64,000 nt of DNA. Source: Elephas maximus indicus. Taxonomy: Eukaryota; Chordata; Mammalia; Proboscidea; Elephantidae. The translations under genes were made by a program, and so were the position numbers. Under the pieces are notes generated by a model. It had not been told where the DNA came from. It saw only the letters and a program-made list of their open reading frames with translations, and searched no databases. The stretch spans positions 61,335,001 to 61,399,000 of the forward strand of contig NC_064826.1 of the NCBI RefSeq assembly GCF_024166365.1, in the 5' to 3' direction. This document shows, one piece after another, positions 57,580-64,000 of this stretch (position 1 is its first letter; each line of letters begins with the position of its first letter).

Positions 57580-58040
57580 CTTAACTCTTAAAACCCATGC
57601 AAGCTGCCACTAGCAATTATTTCATTTTGATTTTCAGGAGGAGGGCTTCATTCCTGTCTGATCATTGAATCTAGACTTGCTTTGCGATCCGTTCCCTGTT
57701 TTCCCTAATATACAAACATGTGGGCCTGGTTCCTGTTGTTATTACAACTGAAATGGAACTAATTTCACTCGTTTCTGTGTGGCTCAGCACTGCAGGTTAA
57801 TGTCTGTGGTTGTTGTTGCCAATTATTATTGCTGTATCAGTCCATGGTAAGCGCTATTTGTTCTTTCTAGAGTTATTTTTCCCCTTTGTAATTCTCAAAC
57901 ACGTGATAACATACATGACAGGTGAAAGTAATAGAAATTCCCTTCTGAAAAGTGGAGGAAAAGTCTATAAAATCCAATAGCATATTTAGTACCTGTTTAT
58001 TTGATTATTACCTCATTCATCATTGAATTTCTTGGAAGTA
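57580..58040. other. Candidate conserved noncoding block
   Basis: No repeat recognised. Motif-dense AT-rich text (agcaattatttcattttgat, ttattacaactgaaatgg, gctgtatcagtccatgg). Inferred from texture only. Confidence 0.27.
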
Positions 58041-58049
58041 ATTCAGAGG

Positions 58050-58311
58050 GAAGAAGTACAGCCAGAATGCTCCTTAGAAGCAAGGAAGGCAAGACTTTGT
58101 CTCAGGTACTTTGGACATGTTATCAGGAGGGACCAGTCCCTGGAGAAGACTATCATGCCCAGTAAAGTAAAGGGTCAGTGAAAAAGAGGAAGACCCTAAA
58201 CGAGGTGGATTGACACAGTGGCTGCAACAATGGGCTCAAGCACAGCAATGATTGTGAAGATGGTGCAGGACCAGGAAGGTTTTCGTTCTGTTGTACATAG
58301 GGTTGCTACGG
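58050..58311 (+). mobile_element. RTE-type LINE fragment lacking its 3' terminus
   Basis: Sense. gaagtacagccagaatgctc, tactttggacatgttatcag, gtggattgacacagtggctg and gttctgttgtacatagggtt. It stops at gctacgg, before the usual GAGTCGGAACCGACTCGACG terminus and (AAC)n tail. Confidence 0.85.
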
Positions 58312-58469
58312 GTGAACACAGAGGGGGTTTTCAATAACTACAGTAGGCCCCTGATATTTTGTGGTTACAGATGTTGATGGTAGATTTTAATATATTTTAA
58401 TTTGGCATTAATATTTGTGGGTCACCTCCTATCATTGTACTTCCCCTTATATTTATTTATTATTTATCA

Positions 58470-59070
58470 AATCTTATTATTATTATTTTTATAAGTGTGC
58501 TTTAGGTGAAAGTTTATAGCTTAGGTTAATTTCTCATACAAAAATTTATACACATATTGTTATGTGACACTAGTTGCAATCCCTATAATGTGACAGTACG
58601 CTATCCCTTTCCACCCCCAATTTCCTGTGTCCATCAAACCAGCTCCTATCCCTTCCTGCCTTCTCATCCTGCCTCCAGCCAGGGGCTACCCATCTGGTCT
58701 CATGTGTCTTCTTGAACTAAGAAGCACACTCTTCACAAGTATTATTTTATGTTTCATAGTCCAGTCTAATATTTGTCTGAAGGGTGGGCTTTGGGAATGG
58801 TTTTAGTTCTGGGTTTAGGCCATGGCTTTGAGGGTTCCTCCAGTCTCAGTCAGACCATTAAGTCTGGTCTTTTTACATGAATTTGAGTTCTGCACCACAC
58901 TTTTTTTCTGCTCCCTTGGGGGTTCTCTGTTGTGTTCCCTGTCAGGGCAGTCATCGGTTGTAGCCAGGCACCATCTAGTTCTTCTGGTCTCAGGATGATG
59001 TAGTCTCTGATTCATGTGGCCCTTTCTGTCTCTTGGGCTTGTAATCGCCTTGCGTCCTTGGTATAACCCT
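58470..59070 (-). mobile_element. 5'-truncated L1 3' UTR
   Basis: Antisense, same 3' UTR type as 29341-29990 (gggctacccatctggtctca, cagaccattaagtctggtct, ggcagtcatcggttgtagcc). It starts after a ttattattattattttt tract standing for a decayed A tail. Confidence 0.85.
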
Positions 59071-59074
59071 CAAT

Positions 59075-59870
59075 CTTATCACCCACTGATAACCCATTAA
59101 AACATTTTGGTAAACATCTGTCTAGATTTTCTTCTATATATGTATGTGCATGCACACACAGCATAAAAAACAATACGTTCCTTCAAAAATCTATTTTTTT
59201 ATTTAAAAACATATCACATCCAAATTTTCATGTCCATAATTCTATATTATTCTCTCAAATTGTTTCCTAGAATTCATTGTATGGTTTCTTATTTTATTGT
59301 TAGAAAGTATTCTGCAGCTTAGATACTTGTGGCTACATCTTTGCACACTTTTACAACACCTTTAGGATAAGTTTCTAGAAGTGAACTTGCTGAGTCAAAA
59401 TTTCTGTGCATTTAAAATCGGATGCGTGTTCTCATATTGTCTCCTAGAAAGTCATATCAGTAGTAACTATCATGAATGTATCTGTGGGTTTTTTGTTTTT
59501 AAGGGTTTTTACATATTTCCTGCATTCCCCAGTGCCGTCCAGTCAATTTCGACTCATATCAACCCTATAGGACTGGGTAGAACTGCCCCACAGAGTTTCC
59601 AAGGAGAGCCTGATGGATTCAAACTGCTGACCCTTTGGTTAGCAGCCATAGCACTTAACCACTACGCCACCAGGGTTTCCCATTCCCATGGTACAGAGGA
59701 AATATTATAATTTAAGACCCTCCTAGAAATGAAAAGTCATGCTATATGCAGATGATTTTCTTGTCAAATTATCTTTTTGCAGTTCCAGGATGTAAGTTAT
59801 TATTTGCTGTTAAAAAGTACAATTGAGAATGGTCATTTTTTCACCTACTTGGCAATTTTCAGTTATAAAT
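59075..59870 (-). mobile_element. Ancient L1M split by a SINE
   Basis: Antisense L1M 3' text (ttggtaaacatctgtctaga, ggataagtttctagaagtga, cttgctgagtcaaaatttct). The SINE at 59530-59680 interrupts it, and the young L1 tail abuts its left side. Confidence 0.6.
59530..59680 (-). mobile_element. AfroSINE-type SINE
   Basis: Antisense, well kept. Short duplication CATTCCC at 59523-59529 and 59681-59687. Confidence 0.92.
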
Positions 59871-59899
59871 TTGTGATTTCAAGCTAATTATTTTGTGTG

Positions 59900-61019
59900 G
59901 GCATAGTGGCTTTTGGGTGGTTTGTATAATAGCAGAAGGCAAGCATATGTGTTGAGTTTGCTTTGGAGTTTATATTATAAAACATCTAGATGATTCCTAT
60001 GGATTGTGTAGTGTGGATGCAAGACAAGGGAGGCTATGTCTCCCCATTCAGCCTGAAAATGGTATCTCACCACCTGACCAGCAGCAAGTAGTATATGTGT
60101 TCAGGCCTGTGTACATGTGAAGACCTAGGTCGTGAAGACACACACATATATAGGTGAAAGGGTTCTTAATTCATTGTTAAAGGACTGTATCCATAATCTT
60201 ATGAATAAACAGAGGACAGAATTGAGTGTCATGTGTTGGTGGGGAGGTGGTAAAGGAATTATTGCAGCTGAAAAGTATGGGAAACTTTGGGATAGAGTGG
60301 GGAAAAGCCAGGAACAATAGCTACCTTCCTCAGAAACCAACATATCCAGGCTTTTTAGACATCAGCAAAAGAATCAGATTGAAGCAAAACATTTAGTCCC
60401 TGTGGCAAAAATTGAAACTCAGACACAGAATAAATAGTTGCACAAATTTAACCACTTTGGTTTTTGCTGATTTCAGTGTGTATATATATATGACTGTGAG
60501 TTTATAGAATTCATTGTTCAGTAGTAGGAAGATATACATCATAGAGCCTGATATATTGTATCATGAAGCCCTGTTCTTTAAATGTGAAATCATAGCCAAC
60601 CCCTTTGGGTACAAACATAAGACACCACTGGGGTTATCATCTGTTATCTGGGTACTTCATTAATATTTATGGAGCCCACAGGCTATGCGTACACCCCTCC
60701 ATCATTCTAACAGTGAACCATCACTGTACTCTGAAAATATTTTAATCTTGGCATTTAATTTAAAGGCAAAATTAAAAAAATTTTTAAGTCCAAAATACAT
60801 ACCTCAAGATAGTCTTCATGGCTTACAAAATTGATTTTTGCTGAATTAAGAACCCATGTTATGTTCTAAAATAACCCTGCAAACCATTTTGGCTCTGCTC
60901 CCTAGTTAAATGGCCCATTTTGAACTGCATTCCAGAGGGATATTTTTCCTTGCCTCTCATTCTCTTTTGTTTTGTTATGTAGAAGGGAGGAAAGGGTGAA
61001 AAAAAATTCTGCCATTTGC
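59900..61019. other. Unassigned single-copy-looking DNA
   Basis: A short TATATATA tract at 60481-60490. No repeat family or gene recognised. Confidence 0.35.
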
Positions 61020-61135
61020 TGAGCACCTAATATGGGCCAGGCTTTGTGTTAATTGTTTACATATGTGAAACCATCCAATGACAAAGTCTTATAAGATGAA
61101 TTGTATTATCCAGATTCAGAGAAGCTAGATTGCCT
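61020..61135 (-). mobile_element. MIR/L2-like remnant
   Basis: gagcacctaatatgggccag and ttaattgtttacatatgtga, the antisense MIR tail region, strongly decayed. Confidence 0.5.
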
Positions 61136-61439
61136 GACGTATGTCTATTAGTATTTGGAGAGCAAGTTAACAGGAAACCAAAGCTATGCACTTTTCTCTT
61201 GCAGCTGCACACAAAAGCAGCAGAGTTCTCGGGGTTCCTTATTTCTCATTGGCATCATAGAATCACTATTTTGGAGAGAATCAGGTCCAGAATTTTCATA
61301 ACAATATTCATTTAACTCATACATTGCTTTAAAATGTGTTTCTTACTCACATACTTTTGCTCTATTCTATGCTCTGCATCACAGGGGTTGCAAGAGAAGA
61401 GGTCTTGGTCTTTGCCCTAGGAGAGCTTTCCATCTAAAC

Positions 61440-61760
61440 TGCATCAATTGGTTGCCCCCAGTGTAGCATTAGACAATGCACATTCACAGCCAGACCAGCT
61501 GAGATGACTCAAAATATCAGCTGCCCACAGAACAATGACAAGCAGCCTTGGGACATAATTGTTCTTCATGGTAGCCACGGTTTTTTATTTTTATTTTTTA
61601 AATAGTGCCCAAACAATGTGAAATGGTTTGAATATATGTTCAATTAATTCTCAGCATATTTCAGAAGTAATCTTATGCTTTGGTTAATCTGGAAGAAATA
61701 GATCAGGGAATATTTTCCTGGTTTAAAAATCCCCTTTGCAAGTTACTCACCCTGATTTGA
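61440..61760. other. Candidate conserved noncoding block
   Basis: No repeat recognised. It contains taattgttcttcatggtagc and gttcaattaattctcagcat with homeodomain-like TAATTA/ATTAATT cores. Inferred only. Confidence 0.25.
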
Positions 61761-61785
61761 ATCTTAAGCCAGTCATAACGACGTT

Positions 61786-61990
61786 GATGATGATGATGGT
61801 TAAAATCTATTGAGCACTTACTCCTTGTAACACGCTAACACTTTGTATTATCTCATTTAGTCTTCACCACAATCCTATGAGGTATGTACCCATCTTACAT
61901 ATGAGGAAATTGAGGACTTGAAAAGTTAAATGATTCACTCATGGTCTCAAAGTGAGAAAGTAGTGGAGCCTGGACTCAAACACAGGTTTT
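61786..61990 (-). mobile_element. MIR
   Basis: Antisense MIR: attgagcacttactccttgt, accacaatcctatgaggtat, tatgaggaaattgaggactt, ggagcctggactcaaacaca. Confidence 0.8.
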
Positions 61991-62635
61991 ATTATTTTTA
62001 TTATTGATCCATAAATACTTTTCTTAAACAAAAGAAGCGAATTATGCTCTGTACAAATAATATCGATCTTTGTGTCTGCCTGGTGCATATGAGGGCCCCT
62101 GCCAAACCGCGTGTTCCAGTGCACCCTGGGTCATCCCACCTCTCTCTGCTGGCCTGTTGGGATGCTGCTCTGCTTCCTCTTTAATCTGTAAGTTTCACCC
62201 GCATGTTTTTCCTCATCTGGTCTGGCTGTGAATGTGCATTGTCCGATGCTGTATTATTGGGGGCAGTAAAAAGAAAAGAGGGATAACTCCAGAAGGCTGC
62301 TCTTGAAAAGTGCAAAGCTGGAGGGGAGGAAAAAGTCCTGGAGTGCGGTGGGAATAGGGAGGGGTCTTCTCTAGCTTCTCACATTTGTGTATTATCCCCA
62401 CTGATTAGTGATCTCTTTGAGAACTATTTAGAAGTTGAACGTTAAGGGATTGGAAGCTGTGTAGGTGAGTTATTCAGGTTAGGAAACCATCCATGGAGGC
62501 TCATCGTAGGATTGGAGGAGAAAGTAAAAGAGAGGTTCTTAGATTACAGAGAGCAGCTCTTTGTGGACAGATGCATAGAAGTGCATGACATGAGTGCCAA
62601 ACCAAAAATTATTGTGATTCTACCAGCATCATTTA
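61991..62635. other. Unassigned single-copy-looking DNA
   Basis: Includes a GC-richer part near 62080-62170. No coding evidence. Confidence 0.35.
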
Positions 62636-62639
62636 GTGT

Positions 62640-63330
62640 TTTTCAAGTAGAAATTGATTTTTGAGCACTTCTATGTAGAAGAGACTTTGTAGGGGCTATA
62701 AAGGATAGACATGACAGTCCCTGATCCATATAAAACCTAAAGCAATGAATGAAGTCTAGCATAAATCAACCAATACTATTAATTCTAATGCAAATAAACC
62801 AATACCAAAATAAAAGTAAGAAAAAAAAAAGGCAAAGAAGATAAAGTGCAATGAGGGCACATGATCTTATCTTCTATTACTACTTTACTTTGACCATCTC
62901 TAAACATTTTACATTTATTTGAACACTTACTGAGCACATATTTTGCACCACAGCAAGAAGACAAAGATAAGGACCCATGGTGAAGACAAAGAAATATAAT
63001 GACATCCAAAGTAGCTAGTTTTACTAAAGGTAGGATCAAAGTACTCTAGTGCCTAAAGAGAAGGAGGTGACCTTGAGCTGGATCCTGCAGGCTGGGGTAT
63101 CTCACATGGTGAAGAGTTGGGACAAGCCTCTCCCAGCACAGCGAACAACTTGTTGGAAGAATATCCAAGATTCCATTATGATATGAGCATAGACATGCAG
63201 GGGAGTTAAAGCCACAAAAGGAACTTGGAATAAGGTTCTGGAGGGTCTTGAAGGCAGTGTTTGGGATTTTGGATTTACTCCAAGTTACTGAGACCCCCAA
63301 GGAGACATTTCAGTCAAAAAGTAACACAGT
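62640..63330 (-). mobile_element. L2-like remnants
   Basis: Several antisense L2-type runs: gagcacttctatgtagaaga, cacttactgagcacatattt, aggaggtgaccttgagctgg and gaaggcagtgtttgggattt. Fragmentary and diverged. Confidence 0.45.
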
Positions 63331-63702
63331 TTGTTTTTTTTCCCACAAGATTCTGTGTGAAGGACTGGCTGGATATGGAAGATATCAGCCTCTTCCCAGC
63401 TGTTTCAGAGGGAATAGCAACTCATCTAATTTTCAAAACTGTATTGCTCTACCCTCCATTCACTCCTAAAGTGCCACAAGGTCCAGAGTGTTCCCTGTCA
63501 GCGCTGGACTCTTTTCAGCATCAGTCTGAAGTATGCTTTCCCAGAGCTAACCTCCCCTCTATGTTTCTTTTCTGAGGTAAGCCTCTTTATTTAAATAAAC
63601 ATTTACCTAAAACAGAAATTTGGGGCCCATTTCCAGTTCTTCTCCTCTTGGGGGTGGGGCAAAAAGAGACAGGCAGTGGATAGAAGAGAAACAGGCTCTG
63701 TT
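63331..63702. other. Unassigned, no gene seen
   Basis: Two overlapping + frames at 63248-63575 (73 and 104 codons) have no recognised domain. Confidence 0.3.
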
Positions 63703-63811
63703 CAGTTCAAGTCCACCAGCTGCTCCTTGGAAACCCTGTGGGACAGTTCCACTCTGTCCTATAGGGTCATTTTAAGTCAGAATCAACACAACAGCAATGG
63801 GCTTAGGATGA
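63703..63811 (+). mobile_element. SINE 3' fragment
   Basis: Sense, from the B-box region (cagttcaagtccaccagctg) to the end (agaatcaacacaacagcaat). Confidence 0.82.
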
Positions 63812-63830
63812 TGATGAGTAAACAGGCCCC

Positions 63831-64000
63831 ACCAAAAAAACCCACTGCTGTTAAGTCGATTCCAACTCATAGCAGCTCTATAGGACAGAGTAGAATTGCC
63901 CCATAGGGTTTCTAAGGCTGTAAATCTTTATGGAAGCAGACTGTCACATCTTTTTCCCATGGAGCAGGTGGTGGGTTCAAGCTGCCAACCTTTTGGTTAG
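63831..64000 (-). mobile_element. AfroSINE-type SINE, long form, cut by window end
   Basis: Antisense: gttaagtcgattccaactca, agtagaattgccccataggg, then the extra central section (ctgtaaatctttatggaagc) and the head (gccaaccttttggttag) reaching the last base. Confidence 0.9.

Overview
This window reads as mammalian nuclear DNA from an afrotherian, most likely an elephant or close relative. The main evidence is a set of about twenty-five copies of a tRNA-headed SINE with an A box such as TGGCGTAGTAG, a B box around GTTCGAATC and a body ending near GAATCGACTCGACGGCAC. This matches the AfroSINE family as I know it. The window also carries many copies of an RTE-type LINE sharing that 3' terminal motif, L1 elements, MIR and L2 remnants, and MaLR/ERVL-type LTRs. 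The sequence is AT-rich and CpG-poor. I found no host protein-coding exon, no RNA gene and no processed gene copy that I can name. Every recognisable reading frame belongs to a transposon.

Layout. 0.4-2.7 kb: an old + strand L1 with a younger L1 tail inserted. 2.8-8 kb: a small Tigger-like element, MIR/L2, several SINEs (one inside another), old L1 and a rearranged RTE. 8-10.85 kb: a long repeat-free stretch with signs of conserved noncoding DNA. 11-16.2 kb: a second rearranged RTE and two MaLR-type LTRs, one split by an L1. 18.2-19.9 kb: an old L1 carrying an L1 tail and a SINE. 20.6-22.7 kb: a SINE cluster inside L2 and LTR remnants. 24.2-24.85 kb: another repeat-poor block. 25.6-27.6 kb: an L1 split by a hAT-like element. 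27.9-37 kb: an ancient L1 split by a Tigger-like element, SINEs and a near full-length L1 (29,341-36,868, minus strand) with 5' UTR, ORF1 and ORF2 relics. 37-41 kb: RTE, SINE, LTR and MIR. 43.5-47 kb: a deeply nested L1/hAT/SINE/RTE stack with an inverted L1 arm. 47.45-49.1 kb: a mariner relic with terminal repeats and part of a DD34D core, hosting an LTR and a SINE. 49.7-64 kb: LTRs, SINEs, a hAT MITE, L1/L2/MIR remnants and three more repeat-poor blocks.

Nothing here works together as a pathway. The window is best read as an intergenic or intronic region built by layered transposition, where target-site duplications give the order of events. The more interesting points are: (i) the hAT-L1 fold-back structure near 45 kb; (ii) two RTE copies sharing the same internal deletion junction, plus a SINE body segment resembling the RTE 5' region; (iii) the mariner relic; and (iv) candidate conserved noncoding blocks that only cross-species alignment can confirm. 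All family assignments are from memory of repeat consensus sequences and were not checked against a database.
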